64,000 nt of DNA from Dehalobacter sp. DCA (GCF_000305775.1 NC_018866.1:992001-1056000); one strand, 5' to 3'; positions 15,893-24,936 are shown, counted from the stretch's first letter. Notes: generated by a model not told the origin, from the letters alone. Program-made: numbers and translations.

Positions 15893-16864
15893 TCAACTGA
15901 CCACATTTTCGGGAAACCCTGCCAGAAACTGTTCCAGATTGCGCACAGCCAAATCCATCAGCCGGATTCTTGCCTCCAGCGAGGCCCAGGAAATATGCGG
16001 TGTAATAATGCAGTTTTTGGCCTGAAGCAGCAGATTATCCATTTGAATCGGTTCTGTCGACACAACATCCAACGCGGCTCCGGCAACCTTTCCGCTGTTC
16101 AGGGCCTCGGCTAAATCCTCCTCAACAATTAAAGGTCCTCTTGCATTGTTCACGATCATCACACCGGGCTTCATTTTAGCAATACTCTGCTTGTTGATGA
16201 TTCCTTTAGTATTTTCAAACAACGGGCAGTGCAGCATGATTGCGTCGGATTTAGCAAGTAGTGTATCCATATCGGCATATTTCATATCAGGGCTTTCCAA
16301 GGACGGATCGGGATTACTGTCAACAGCCAGGATCCTCATCCCCAAAGCCTGAGCTATTCTTCCAGTTGCCTGGCCAATTCTGCCGTAACCGATGATTCCC
16401 ATGGTCTTTCCCGCCAGTTCTATGAGCGGGTAGTTCCAGTAACACCAGTCCGGATTGCCGGACCATTCTCCTCTCCGAACCGATTCGCTGTGCGGCCAGA
16501 CATGGCAGCACATTTCAAGTAGCAGCGCAATTGCCATCTGCGCGACAAAATTCGTCCCGTAGGCTGGAATATTCGTTACGACAATTCCTCTTTCTTTGGC
16601 TGCCTCAACATCGACAATATTATAGCCTGTTGCGAGAACCCCGATAAATTTTAAATCAGGTGCGTTTTCCAGCACTGTTCTGGATAAAGGTGTTTTATTG
16701 GTAAAGACAATCTTCGCCCTGTCAATCCTTTCCATGATCAAATCTTCATTGCCGGCATGATAGGCGGTGCGGTCATAGACGGTAAGCTCCCCAAGCCTTT
16801 CCAGCCCGCTCCATGATATATCTCCGGGATTAAGCGTATATCCATCCAAAACGACGATCTTCAT
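15893..16864 (-). CDS. D-glycerate / hydroxypyruvate dehydrogenase
   Basis: A 323-residue D-isomer-specific 2-hydroxyacid dehydrogenase. The NAD-binding GYGRIG lies at 159-164. The catalytic residues are R242 (NNARG), E271 (STEP) and H290 (TPHISWAS). The TPHISWAS block is typical of glycerate dehydrogenases / hydroxypyruvate reductases. The gene follows a glycerate kinase gene by 27 bp on the same strand, which supports glycerate or hydroxypyruvate as substrate. The kinase would make phosphoglycerate and feed glycolysis. The ATG at 16864 has GGGAGG. It shares only general fold with the other dehydrogenase at 3224-4162. Confidence 0.88.
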   Translation of the reverse strand: MKIVVLDGYTLNPGDISWSGLERLGELTVYDRTAYHAGNEDLIMERIDRAKIVFTNKTPLSRTVLENAPDLKFIGVLATGYNIVDVEAAKERGIVVTNIPAYGTNFVAQMAIALLLEMCCHVWPHSESVRRGEWSGNPDWCYWNYPLIELAGKTMGIIGYGRIGQATGRIAQALGMRILAVDSNPDPSLESPDMKYADMDTLLAKSDAIMLHCPLFENTKGIINKQSIAKMKPGVMIVNNARGPLIVEEDLAEALNSGKVAGAALDVVSTEPIQMDNLLLQAKNCIITPHISWASLEARIRLMDLAVRNLEQFLAGFPENVVS

Positions 16865-16891
16865 AGTGTCCTCCCTGTACGATTTTGAGCG

Positions 16892-18061
16892 TTAATGATC
16901 TTTTGAGTATGACCCTCTATGCTGGAATGATCGTCCAGCCAGGTACAGACGCAGGATCCTTTCAGCAGCCCTCTCCAGCAGCGCTTCCGCATTCCGGATT
17001 GCGTCTGCCAGGCTAACAGGCCCTTCCGTAATGCTAAATACACCGGAAAAACCATGTTTGTAAAGCTGTTGGGCATCTTCCGTCAGCCCGCCGGACAAAC
17101 AGACGACTGGGACTTGATGTTTTACAGCTTTTTCAGCTACGGCCAGCGGCACTTTGCCAAAGAGCGTCTGGTAATCGGTCAAACCCTCACCTGTTATGAC
17201 TAAATCCGCATCGGTCAGAACTTTATCCATATCTGCCGCCCTCATTATGAGCTGCGCACCGGGTTGCAGATCCGCCTTCAGAAAAGCAATCAGAGCCGCT
17301 CCAACACCTCCTGCAGCTCCGGCACCGGGTATATCCCGCACCTGAAGGCCGGTTCTTTTCTGAATGATTTCAGCATAATGCCGGAGATTCTTGTCCAATA
17401 GGGCAGCCATCTCCGGTGTTGCTCCTTTTTGCGGGCCATAGACTGCCGAGGCCCCCTGCGGTCCGCATAGCGGATTGGTCACGTCACATGCAGCCATTAT
17501 TTCCATATCGTTCAGTCTGGGGTCAAAGCCAGAAAAATCTATATCCGTTATTTCAGTCAGATGGCCGCCTCCAAAACGAATCTCCTGACCATGCCGGTCC
17601 AGGAGTCTTACCCCTAAGGCCGTGGCCATTCCGGCTCCTCCGTCATTCGTGCCGCTCCCGCCGATACCCAAAATTAACTTTTTAGCTCCAGTGTCCAAGG
17701 CATGCTTTATTAGCTCTCCAACACCATAGGATGTCGTCAGCAGAGGGTTTCTAAGCTTTGCAGGAATTAAATTTAAGCCTGCCGCCGCTGCCAGTTCAAT
17801 CACAGCTGTTGTTCGGTCTTCTAACAAACCAAAAAAAGCATCCGTCGTTTCACCCAGAGGCCCTTTCACTCTGGCAGGTATGATCTCACCACCCAAAGCC
17901 GCAATTATCGCCTCTACGGTACCTTCGCCGCCATCAGCCATCGGGATCAATTTTACAGCAATATCCCGTTCAACGTTCCGAATGCCTCTTTCGATTGCCC
18001 TGGCAGCGCTCAGCGCATTCATACTGCCTTTATAAGAGTCAGGTGCAACAACAATTTTCAT
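16892..18061 (-). CDS. glxK: Glycerate kinase (GlxK/GarK type)
   Basis: A 389-residue type I glycerate kinase that phosphorylates D-glycerate to 2-phosphoglycerate. The N-terminus MKIVVAPDSYKGSMNALSAA is the family signature. PMADGGEGTV, GIGGSGTNDGGAGMATALG and VITGEGLTDYQTLFGK are the other conserved blocks, for nucleotide and glycerate binding. It is the first gene of a two-gene operon with a glycerate dehydrogenase. The ATG at 18061 follows GGGAGGG. A lipoprotein gene ends 41 bp upstream of its start and may be read through into it. Confidence 0.93.
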   Translation of the reverse strand: MKIVVAPDSYKGSMNALSAARAIERGIRNVERDIAVKLIPMADGGEGTVEAIIAALGGEIIPARVKGPLGETTDAFFGLLEDRTTAVIELAAAAGLNLIPAKLRNPLLTTSYGVGELIKHALDTGAKKLILGIGGSGTNDGGAGMATALGVRLLDRHGQEIRFGGGHLTEITDIDFSGFDPRLNDMEIMAACDVTNPLCGPQGASAVYGPQKGATPEMAALLDKNLRHYAEIIQKRTGLQVRDIPGAGAAGGVGAALIAFLKADLQPGAQLIMRAADMDKVLTDADLVITGEGLTDYQTLFGKVPLAVAEKAVKHQVPVVCLSGGLTEDAQQLYKHGFSGVFSITEGPVSLADAIRNAEALLERAAERILRLYLAGRSFQHRGSYSKDH

Positions 18062-18102
18062 GATACCCTCCCAAAAAATTCAAGCAAGAAATCCGACATT
18101 CC

Positions 18103-18669
18103 CTACTTAAAGTTTTCAGTTGCTTCCAAAGGACTGTTTGCGAGAATATCCTCCACTTCCTCGAATCCTTCGGGGAAAGCATAATTGTAACGCGCAGGAA
18201 GCGCCAATACATATCTGGAATTTCGGCCGAGCTCGCTTGGCGGCATTGGTGCCGCACCAACACTGAATTTTTCATTCAGTAAGTCTGTCCATTGGTCCAG
18301 TGTAAATATCATAATCGGAATATCCTGACGAGACTGCTCCGAAGTCCATAGCGGATGACGAATCCGAATGAGCTGACCCATTTCAATCACTTGACCGCTT
18401 TGCGGACCATCCACAGCAATACCTTCCCATTGCTCAGTTACAATTGAGTAGCCCTTCCAACTGTCCGGCAACGTAAAATTAAAGCCATACACCGTGTTCT
18501 GATAGATCACCAGATTGTTGTCTTCGTTTGCCTCGTTTGAGCCGTTTGTCTGACCTGTCTGATTTGTTTCCTGATTCGTACCATTCATTTGATCGTTGTT
18601 TGCACAGCCAGCCGTCAAAATTCCCAGTCCCAAAACCAAAGTTATTAAATAGAAACCAAACCGTTTCAT
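18103..18669 (-). CDS. Lipoprotein, unknown function
   Basis: A 188-residue predicted lipoprotein. A hydrophobic signal (about 4-20) ends in the lipobox LTAGC, so C22 would be lipidated and held on the outer face of the membrane. An Asn/Gln/Thr-rich linker (23-50) precedes a compact domain with YGFNFTLPDSWKGYS, a pattern common in PsbP-like or DUF-type sheet domains. The ATG at 18669 has GGGGAGGGG a few bases upstream, which a longer frame lacks. It is co-directional with the glycerate genes. No function is assigned. Confidence 0.8.
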   Translation of the reverse strand: MKRFGFYLITLVLGLGILTAGCANNDQMNGTNQETNQTGQTNGSNEANEDNNLVIYQNTVYGFNFTLPDSWKGYSIVTEQWEGIAVDGPQSGQVIEMGQLIRIRHPLWTSEQSRQDIPIMIFTLDQWTDLLNEKFSVGAAPMPPSELGRNSRYVLALPARYNYAFPEGFEEVEDILANSPLEATENFK

Positions 18670-18906
18670 AGCTACCCCTCCCCTTCCTTCCGGAATCAGC
18701 TTTATCATAGCATTATTTTATTCCCTGATACAATATCAAACGAGGATGAAATATACGAATCACCTTTAACCCGTTAGCGCTTATTATCAATGTCTGCATT
18801 TTTTAATTTTAATAAATTATTCTTAACGATAACACAAGATTTCATTGTGAAAATATATATGGAGTACAAGTTTTTCATGCAGACAAGCCCCAATTACTAT
18901 CGATTA

Positions 18907-19011
18907 GTCTGCGTGGCACAGTTCCACGACAAGCGGAGCAAGGATTGCGTAGCGCGGCCTTTTGCGTCAAGGAGGACGCAACGGCCGAAAGTGGTATTGT
19001 GGCACGCAGAC
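18907..19011 (+). repeat. Covarying palindromic repeat, copy B
   Basis: A 105-bp element homologous to copies A and C. The outer stem is GTCTGCGTG / CACGCAGAC (perfect over nine pairs), next TTCCAC / GTGGta, and the inner hairpin TTGCGTC / GACGCAA. Copy C has GGGGGCC/GGCCTCC, CCGCT/AGCGG and TGCGCC/GGGCGCA at the same places, so changes on one arm are matched on the other. The right-end motif GCAGACAAGCCC is also present just upstream at 18879-18890. Nothing else is seen in 18709-19064. Confidence 0.82.
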
Positions 19012-19064
19012 AAGCCCAAAAGCCTTTTAGCACGCACTTAAGCAATTAAGCAGTATAAGCCCAC

Positions 19065-19093
19065 AAAAAATGAGGGCACATTACGTACCCTCA
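19065..19093 (-). terminator. Terminator of the cation antiporter gene
   Basis: On the minus strand the hairpin TGAGGG / CCCTCA, with TACG/CGTA-type inner pairs, is followed by six T. It lies about 45 bp after the antiporter stop. Confidence 0.75.
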
Positions 19094-19135
19094 CAGAATC
19101 TGCAAACCTAAATCATAGGATCAAGAAGCTGGATC

Positions 19136-20179
19136 CTACAAAACAAAGAACGCCACAGCAATAATCAAATATACTGCTAGCAGCTGAACCCCTTCCATCC
19201 AGTTTGATTCACCATCTGTCGCTACCCTGTTGGCAATCAGAACCGAAAAGATAAGGGCTACAAGTTCAAATTCATTAAAAACAATACTCATCGGTGTAAA
19301 CAGCAAACTCAGGAAAATCAATACAGGCGTTACAAACAAGATGATCTGCAGGCTTGACCCGATTGCAATCTCAACAGCGACATCCATTTTATTTTTCATT
19401 GCCATGACAATCGCCGTGCTGTGTTCAGCAGCATTACCAATAATCGGAATAAGGATAATACCGACGAAAAATTCGCTTAGCCCGATCGCTTCCGACATTG
19501 GCTCAACAGCACTGACCAGGAACTCGCTCTCCAGCCCGATCAGCACAGTGGCTCCGACCAAAACGGCAACTGCTTTTTTGATGGACCACTTTGGAGAGCT
19601 TTCCTGGGAGTGGTCGACCGAATAAATATCTTTGTGCGTGTAAAAAGAAAAGACTAAGCTCAAAATGTAGATGAGAATCATGATGACTGCGACAATGACA
19701 CTGAGTCCCTCATAACGCGTACTCAGGAGTGCCGGATCCAGCGTATGCATGAAAATAGCTGGAATCGTTAAACCAATAACCGCAAATAACAGCATGCTGG
19801 CACTGTTGTCAATAACCTTTTGGTTAAAACGCTGGGACTTGTATTTGATTCCGCCCAAGAGCATGCTGGCACCCAGCACGAGTAAAATATTACCGATGAC
19901 TGATCCGGCAATGGATGCTTTGACAACCTCAAAAAGACCTGCTTTTAACGCAAAGAAAGAAATAATCAGTTCTGTCGCATTGCCAAACGTTGCATTCAGA
20001 AACCCACCTATCTTGGCCCCTGAATAGAAGGAAATTTCCTCTGTCGCTTCGCCCATCAGCGCAGCCAAAGGGATAATGGCCAGTGCTGTCAAGACAAACA
20101 TCAGGGTTGGTGTCCAGTGCAAAAATTCACCTACAAAAGTGATCGGCACAAATATAAGCATGTAACGTAAAATCTTCAC
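19136..20179 (-). CDS. Ca2+/H+ (CaCA/CAX) antiporter
   Basis: A 347-residue polytopic membrane protein with about ten or eleven helices, in two inverted halves. Each half carries the acidic alpha-repeat of the CAX family: GNATELI (first half) and GNAAEHSTA (second half). Both are needed for cation binding in known members. An acidic loop with HSQESSPKWS separates the halves. It would export Ca2+ in exchange for protons. The frame is open 47 codons upstream, but a GTG at 20179 has AAAGGA eight bases before it and begins at the expected N-terminus, so it is preferred. Confidence 0.88.
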   Translation of the reverse strand: MKILRYMLIFVPITFVGEFLHWTPTLMFVLTALAIIPLAALMGEATEEISFYSGAKIGGFLNATFGNATELIISFFALKAGLFEVVKASIAGSVIGNILLVLGASMLLGGIKYKSQRFNQKVIDNSASMLLFAVIGLTIPAIFMHTLDPALLSTRYEGLSVIVAVIMILIYILSLVFSFYTHKDIYSVDHSQESSPKWSIKKAVAVLVGATVLIGLESEFLVSAVEPMSEAIGLSEFFVGIILIPIIGNAAEHSTAIVMAMKNKMDVAVEIAIGSSLQIILFVTPVLIFLSLLFTPMSIVFNEFELVALIFSVLIANRVATDGESNWMEGVQLLAVYLIIAVAFFVL

Positions 20180-20529
20180 TTTTTTCGTTCCTTTCGAATA
20201 TGCTAGAATATTATAGTCCCTCCGGGCTGCAGTTCCGCGAATATAAGTTCCAGCTGGTTTTGATTGTACAAGACCCAAAGCGCTAACTGCCATTATATAC
20301 AAAATGAGATACATTTTCAATTCTTAAACAAAAGTAGTGTCAGACAAAGATTCTGAATGTCCCCTCTACCATCAGCATTATAGCTTTAGCGGGTTTCCCC
20401 AGGTACTGATCGTCTCTAAAATCCGCTGCAGGAAACACCACTGTTGATCTCGAATTATTCATTACAATTATATTACATAAAAAGAATCTGAATAATCAAA
20501 AAAACACCCAAAATCAGGAGGAACATGCC
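20180..20529. other. Divergent promoter region
   Basis: 350 bp between the antiporter gene and the divergent flavodoxin-type gene. It should carry both promoters. An AT-rich stretch TTACAATTATATTACA at about 20463-20480 precedes the plus-strand gene. No clear operator, riboswitch or small gene is visible. Confidence 0.4.
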
Positions 20530-21108
20530 ATGTTGGTTGTTGCACTTAATGGGAGCCCAAAACCCAATGGAAATACGGCTCAAAGTCTTAAAATCGTTCT
20601 TCAGGAATTAGAAAAGGAGGGCATTCAGACCGAACTGCTGCAATTAGGGGGAAAACCGATTTTCGGCTGTAAGGTCTGCGGAAAATGCGCTCAAAGCACA
20701 GACAGAAGCTGCCCGGGCCATGACGACGAATTGAATCCGATTCTACAAAGAGTCTTTGAAGCTGACGGCATTCTGATCGGTTCCCCAAGCTATTTCAGCA
20801 ACATGACCCCCGAAGTCAAAGCCTTTATTGACCGCTGCGGCATCGTTAACGGGGCCAATGGCCGTTTATTGACCAGAAAAGTTGGTGCCACCGTTGTGGC
20901 TGCCCGGAGAGCTGGTACAAATTTCGTTTTTTCTTCGATCAATCTATTCTTTGGCATCACCGAAATGATCACCGTAGGTTCCAGCTACTGGAATATGACA
21001 CTTGCCCATAAACCCGGGAATGTGCAGCAGGACGAGGAAGGCATCCGGACATTTCAGACACTTGGCAAAAATATGGCCTGGCTTCTAAAGAAGATCAATC
21101 AGGAATAG
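20530..21108 (+). CDS. Flavodoxin-fold NAD(P)H-dependent FMN reductase, Cys-containing
   Basis: A 192-residue protein of the NADPH-dependent FMN reductase / iron-sulfur flavoprotein group. The FMN phosphate loop is GSPKPNGNT (8-16), and SPSYFSNMTPEVKAFIDR is the second flavin-contact block. C47, C50 and C53 with C61 form a compact CxxCxxC...C motif like that binding a [4Fe-4S] cluster in archaeal and clostridial Isf proteins. It probably moves electrons between ferredoxin or NAD(P)H and small acceptors in the cytoplasm. The ATG at 20530 has AGGAGG. Monocistronic. Confidence 0.85.
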   Translation: MLVVALNGSPKPNGNTAQSLKIVLQELEKEGIQTELLQLGGKPIFGCKVCGKCAQSTDRSCPGHDDELNPILQRVFEADGILIGSPSYFSNMTPEVKAFIDRCGIVNGANGRLLTRKVGATVVAARRAGTNFVFSSINLFFGITEMITVGSSYWNMTLAHKPGNVQQDEEGIRTFQTLGKNMAWLLKKINQE

Positions 21109-21136
21109 TCATAAACAACAATGTTACTGCAGTTTC

Positions 21137-22195
21137 TCAGATGCTTCTATCCGATCTGCCTGAGATTCCAATACCAATGGCCGGTCTTTTAGGATTTATT
21201 CCCAAGGCCAGAAACCGCAGACCAGGTATTCGCGAAGCAAATTCAAACCACAGCCAAGGGAATAATATTCCGATAATAAGAAAACGCCAAGGACTAATCG
21301 TAATAAAACCGCCTATCACTGAATTCACAAACAAATGAAGAAACATGATCGCCATCGAGCTTTGGCCCAGGGAACTTAATACCCTTCTGCAAAACGTCCA
21401 ATTGGCTAGCATCCTGCTTAGGCCGGAGATCAACAGGATTGCAGCCATCGGCACAAGGATGTTCGTACCGAAAAAGTAATACTGACGGTGCTTAAAGTCC
21501 AGACCAAACCTCAGGTAATCCTGAAAATAGGCGTATAAGAACAGGACAAGAAAGACTGCTGATAATAAAAGAATGATTTTGTTTAGCTGGGTATTTACCA
21601 GCCATTTTTTTTGTTTAAAAAGGAAACCCAGCGCATAGAAAACGATTCCAAAAAGGGCTACATCCATATTCCAGGGAACAAAGAAATCTTGGTGAAAGCG
21701 TGATTCCCAGAAGGCAAAAACAAAACATGCTGCGATCACCAGCACGACAAGCCACCTTGGACGAATCTTCCGGATGACACAGTCAAAAAATATCTGGACA
21801 AAGAATAAGCAGGTCACAAACCAGAAGGTTCCGTAAGCGCCTTCCAGCTTGCTTCCGCCCAGAACCAAGGCTGTCCAGCTGATATCGGCCGATTGGCCTT
21901 TAAGCGCACTTAAAACGGCCAGGAATACCGTAATCAGAACTATATAGAATACATAAGGGACCAGAAGCTGTTTTGACCGCCGGACGAGATATTGCAATGG
22001 TGTCCTAGCCCCGGCAGATCGATACAGATAGCCGCTGATAAAGAAAAACAAAGGCATATGAAAGAAGAACATCAAAAAAGAATACGGATGACCAGCATGT
22101 CCCCAGACGACGCTCAGTATTCCGATTCCTTTCATCACATCCAGCCAAATGATCCGGTTATCATTTTTTTCCGCGGTAATTCCCTGCACTGTCAT
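21137..22195 (-). CDS. Membrane acyltransferase, family 3
   Basis: A 352-residue membrane protein with about ten hydrophobic helices. It begins with the acyltransferase-3 signature RIIWLDVMKGIGILSVVWGH (Asp plus His), and FFFHMPLFFFISGYLY follows. Such enzymes move acetyl or other acyl groups onto sugars or peptides at the cell surface. The acceptor here is unknown. GAAGGA lies before the ATG at 22195, and the 20-codon longer frame has no ribosome binding site. It is convergent with the flavodoxin-type gene. Confidence 0.85.
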   Translation of the reverse strand: MTVQGITAEKNDNRIIWLDVMKGIGILSVVWGHAGHPYSFLMFFFHMPLFFFISGYLYRSAGARTPLQYLVRRSKQLLVPYVFYIVLITVFLAVLSALKGQSADISWTALVLGGSKLEGAYGTFWFVTCLFFVQIFFDCVIRKIRPRWLVVLVIAACFVFAFWESRFHQDFFVPWNMDVALFGIVFYALGFLFKQKKWLVNTQLNKIILLLSAVFLVLFLYAYFQDYLRFGLDFKHRQYYFFGTNILVPMAAILLISGLSRMLANWTFCRRVLSSLGQSSMAIMFLHLFVNSVIGGFITISPWRFLIIGILFPWLWFEFASRIPGLRFLALGINPKRPAIGIGISGRSDRSI

Positions 22196-22352
22196 CAAAT
22201 CATCCTTCAGCTGAATATCGTCCCTTGTCACCAGATATGTGACTGGGACTAACAACAGTACTAGTCTATCACAGTCCTAAACGATGAACCAGCATTTTAT
22301 TAAAGGCTACCATGTCCGCATTTTTAAGAAAGTACATATCCGACAATGCTTA

Positions 22353-22988
22353 TTACAGCGGCTTTATAAACATTTGGGTCCAGTGAATATTACCTTCACT
22401 ATCCTTTGCAGCTCCAACACCTATTTCATGATAGGACGGGCTTAGGATATTACTGCGATGGCCGGCAGAATTCATCCAGCTGTTCATGACTTCCTGCGGT
22501 GTTTGCTGACCATAAGCGATATTCTCCGCCGCAGCTGAAAATCTGATGCCGAAAGACTCCATCATTTTAAAAGGAGACCCGTAGGTCGGAGACTCGTGGG
22601 CAAAGTATCCTTTGTCGATCATATCTTGTGATTTGTATCTTGCGACCCTGCATACTTCCCAATTTTGTTTCAGTTGCTGCAATCCTTTTTTAGACCGTTC
22701 AACATTGACAAGCCGGATTACTTCCGTCTCCAGGGCTTTAATGCTGTCAATATTCGGGATCATAACCTTCTGTCCGGGGTAGATCAGTCTCAGATTTTGG
22801 ATTTGCGGGTTGGCCTGGGCTAATTCGCTTAATCCAATTTCATACCGTACTGCAATTTTCCACATACTGTCTCCGGCCTGAACGCTATACTGGGTCGATT
22901 GAGCAAAAACTTGTCCAGGGCCACACAACAAAAATAACGACCCTAGAGCAGGAATGATAACATTCCGATTGACTATATTTTTTTTCAT
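22353..22988 (-). CDS. LysM-CAP domain exported protein (YkwD/SafA-like)
   Basis: A 211-residue exported protein with a signal peptide (1 to about 30). It has one LysM domain (about 33-78; VQAGDSMWKIAVRYEIGL) for peptidoglycan or chitin-like glycan binding. A CAP/SCP domain follows (about 87-208) with H131 (FAHES), E155 (AENIAYG) and H177 (SAGHRSNIL) as the conserved cavity residues. Sporeformers carry several such proteins in spore coats and cell walls. AAGGAGG stands before the ATG at 22988. It is divergent from queH across a 143-bp spacer. Confidence 0.88.
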   Translation of the reverse strand: MKKNIVNRNVIIPALGSLFLLCGPGQVFAQSTQYSVQAGDSMWKIAVRYEIGLSELAQANPQIQNLRLIYPGQKVMIPNIDSIKALETEVIRLVNVERSKKGLQQLKQNWEVCRVARYKSQDMIDKGYFAHESPTYGSPFKMMESFGIRFSAAAENIAYGQQTPQEVMNSWMNSAGHRSNILSPSYHEIGVGAAKDSEGNIHWTQMFIKPL

Positions 22989-23131
22989 CAAATTTACCTC
23001 CTTCATTGTCCTTCAGTTATTTTGAACAACTTTCCCATCTTGCATTCAGGCTGCAGCAGGCCTATAATTTTGCCAGTAAGACTTATTCCCCTAGAGATAT
23101 GTTTTAGCATCATGATTGGGAGGTTGAAACG

Positions 23132-23668
23132 ATGGCCAAAGAAAAGATCTTGATTCATGCCTGCTGCGCCACCTGTGCAGGTTATGTCCTGGAGCAGCTT
23201 TCTGCGGATTTCACTCCGGTCATCTACTATTGCAATCCTAACATTCATCCGGAGGAAGAATACGTGCTCCGGAGTAGTGAACTGCAGAAATATGCCGCTG
23301 CCCAAAACATATCTTTTATTGAGGATCCTTATGACCCCCGGCAGTGGCTGGCACAAGTGAAAGGTTTGGAGAATGAATCGGAGAAAGGACTCCGCTGTGA
23401 CCGCTGCTTTGCTCTGAGACTTCAAAAAACGGCCGCGTATGCTTCGAGAAATAATATTGGCATCTTTACAACCACTCTGACCATCAGCCCTCATAAAAGC
23501 AGCCAACACATTCTGGAGATAGGTCAAAAGATTGCTGATGAAAACTGCCTCAAATTCCTGGCCAGAAATTTCAAGAAACAGGATGGCTACAAAAAGACGA
23601 TGGAGATCGCCCGATCCCAAAATTTCTACCGGCAAAAATATTGCGGCTGTGTTTATTCCGTTCGTTGA
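23132..23668 (+). CDS. queH: Epoxyqueuosine reductase QueH
   Basis: A 178-residue QueH (former DUF208) enzyme, which catalyses the last step of queuosine synthesis in tRNA by reducing epoxyqueuosine. It replaces the B12-dependent QueG. The cysteines known to hold the [4Fe-4S] cluster and metal site are present: C11-C12 (HACCATC), C89 and C92 (RCDRC), and C171/C173 (YCGC). NPNIHPEEEY and TTLTISPHKSSQ are also conserved. The ATG at 23132 follows GGGAGG. No other queuosine genes and no preQ1 riboswitch are seen nearby. Confidence 0.93.
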   Translation: MAKEKILIHACCATCAGYVLEQLSADFTPVIYYCNPNIHPEEEYVLRSSELQKYAAAQNISFIEDPYDPRQWLAQVKGLENESEKGLRCDRCFALRLQKTAAYASRNNIGIFTTTLTISPHKSSQHILEIGQKIADENCLKFLARNFKKQDGYKKTMEIARSQNFYRQKYCGCVYSVR

Positions 23669-23816
23669 ATAACAAAATAACCAAAACTTAACTACTAGAT
23701 TTTTGTTTATAATCGTTGACTTTAAGGCTTTTCCATGTTAATTTTTTATTGAAGAGTCTCTAGATAATTGATGTCTAGGTATAAAATCTAGCCGCAGTTG
23801 TCTTTGGACTTTGCGC

Positions 23817-23844
23817 AAGAAGCTCCCGGACGCGGGAGCTTCTA
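23817..23844 (+). terminator. Terminator-like hairpin before cassette 2
   Basis: The strong hairpin AGAAGCTCCCG / CGGGAGCTTCT with a short loop is followed by TATTATTTTATT. It lies 150 bp after queH and 110 bp before peptide A2. It insulates the cassette from queH. Confidence 0.7.
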
Positions 23845-23956
23845 TTATTTTATTCGATTATTTTTGACTGTCAGAAAATACACCATTGCAAGTACCTTTA
23901 CATATATTGCATAAAGTACCAATTCATACCAATTATACAGGGGGTGTCTTGCGATT

Positions 23957-24097
23957 ATGGCTTACGAAGGTGCAGTTGCCGGTGGTGTTGTAACAGAAGG
24001 CGCAGTTGGTGGTTGTTGCTGTACGCCTAATTTTTGCGGAATTGCTATTGTAACAGTGATTATTCTGCTCTTGATTGCGATGGGTATTTTGTTTTAA
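23957..24097 (+). CDS. Tiny Gly/Cys-rich membrane peptide A2
   Basis: A 46-residue paralogue of A1 (13423-13539). MAYEG is followed by a Gly/Val segment with CCC (20-22), a further C27, and the helix GIAIVTVIILLLIAMGILF. It is longer than A1 by eight residues in the middle. GGGGGTG lies upstream of the ATG. B2 follows 49 bp later. The order and spacing of the A and B genes match cassette 1, showing that the unit was duplicated. The upstream sequence CATACCAAT could be a sporulation sigma-factor -10 region, but the match is weak. Confidence 0.75.
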   Translation: MAYEGAVAGGVVTEGAVGGCCCTPNFCGIAIVTVIILLLIAMGILF

Positions 24098-24146
24098 GGA
24101 TCTAAAATCTTATTATTTGATCTGACTGTAAAAGAGGTGAAAATAG

Positions 24147-24284
24147 ATGTACAATTATGGATGCTGCTGCAGAACTGCCCCGGTGGCTCCGGTTGCCCCG
24201 ATGGCTCCGATATCTGGCGGTGTAGGTGTAGGTATTATCGCTATTGCGATTCTTATCCTTATTGCTCTGGGTGTAATCTTCTAA
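24147..24284 (+). CDS. Tiny CCC / APVAP-repeat membrane peptide B2
   Basis: A 45-residue paralogue of B1. MYNYG, CCCR (6-9) and an APVAPVAPMAP repeat lead to the tail GVGIIAIAILILIALGVIF, which is identical to that of B1. The codons of the tail differ from B1 at many third positions, so protein sequence is being conserved rather than DNA. AAGAGGTGA stands before the ATG. A hairpin with a T run follows (24309-24343). Function unknown; a spore-surface or membrane structural role is only a guess from YjcZ-like appearance. Confidence 0.78.
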   Translation: MYNYGCCCRTAPVAPVAPMAPISGGVGVGIIAIAILILIALGVIF

Positions 24285-24308
24285 AAAATTGGCAAAACTA
24301 ATAAAAGA

Positions 24309-24343
24309 GGGACAAAGGAACGTATCTTTTGTCCCCCTTTTTG
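24309..24343 (+). terminator. Terminator of peptide cassette 2
   Basis: The hairpin GGGACAAA / TTTGTCCC is followed by CCTTTTT, 25 bp after the B2 stop. It is built into the left part of the REP-like repeat at 24314-24371. Confidence 0.75.
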
Positions 24344-24371
24344 ATTGGAAATAAATAATACGTCCCTTTGT
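24314..24371. repeat. REP-like stem-loop copy 2
   Basis: A 58-bp element whose ends AAAGGAACGTAT / ATACGTCCCTTT pair. It aligns over its length with 9560-9616. Compared with that copy, the pair A-T in CGAAT/ATTCG has become T-A in CGTAT/ATACG, a compensatory change. Confidence 0.6.
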
Positions 24372-24494
24372 TCCCCTAAGCCGCGATACTTAATCTACCG
24401 TCAAAAAGCTTTTGAAACCGGGAAGGAATTCCGCAGTTTCTATGGAATAATTTAAATAAACGGTCATCATAATAAAAGTGTCAGAGGTTTTGCT

Positions 24495-24920
24495 ATGAAA
24501 AATATTGCATTTTTTCTTATCCCGAAAAAAGATGTTATCTTTCTTAAAAAAAATGCTACGATGCGTCAGGCGCTTGAGCGTATGGAGTACCACGGATATG
24601 CAGCAATCCCTCTGGTGGATTCCAAAGGGCATTACGCGGGAACTGTAACAGAGGGCGACCTCCTCTGGAAGCTGAAAAATACCCCTGATCTGGCGTTCAG
24701 CAACACGGAAAATATACACCTCGATGAGATTGAACAACGCACCCAGAATACAGCCGTTTCGATCAATGCACAGATCAATGATCTTATTTCCAGGGCGATC
24801 CAGCAGAATTTTGTTCCCGTGATTGACGATCAGGGAATTTTTATCGGGATCGTCCGACGCCGCGAAATTATCGAATATTGTGCGAAACTACTAAATGAAA
24901 ATAATCTTAGAATCATATAA
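24495..24920 (+). CDS. CBS-pair domain protein
   Basis: A 141-residue protein made of two CBS motifs (about 15-70 and 77-135). VDSKGHYAGTVTEGDLLW and IDDQGIFIGIVRRREII are the typical ligand-binding ends. CBS pairs bind adenosine nucleotides (AMP, ATP, SAM) and act as sensors. No catalytic domain is attached and no obvious partner is adjacent, so its target is unknown. AGAGG precedes the ATG at 24495. It converges on tatA. Confidence 0.85.
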   Translation: MKNIAFFLIPKKDVIFLKKNATMRQALERMEYHGYAAIPLVDSKGHYAGTVTEGDLLWKLKNTPDLAFSNTENIHLDEIEQRTQNTAVSINAQINDLISRAIQQNFVPVIDDQGIFIGIVRRREIIEYCAKLLNENNLRII

Positions 24921-24936
24921 ACCAGGAAATAATTTA

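Noticed and set aside
22989..23131. preQ1 riboswitch before queH
   Set aside because: The 143-bp spacer shows no preQ1 hairpin and pseudoknot pattern; queH is a downstream enzyme and is not usually so controlled.
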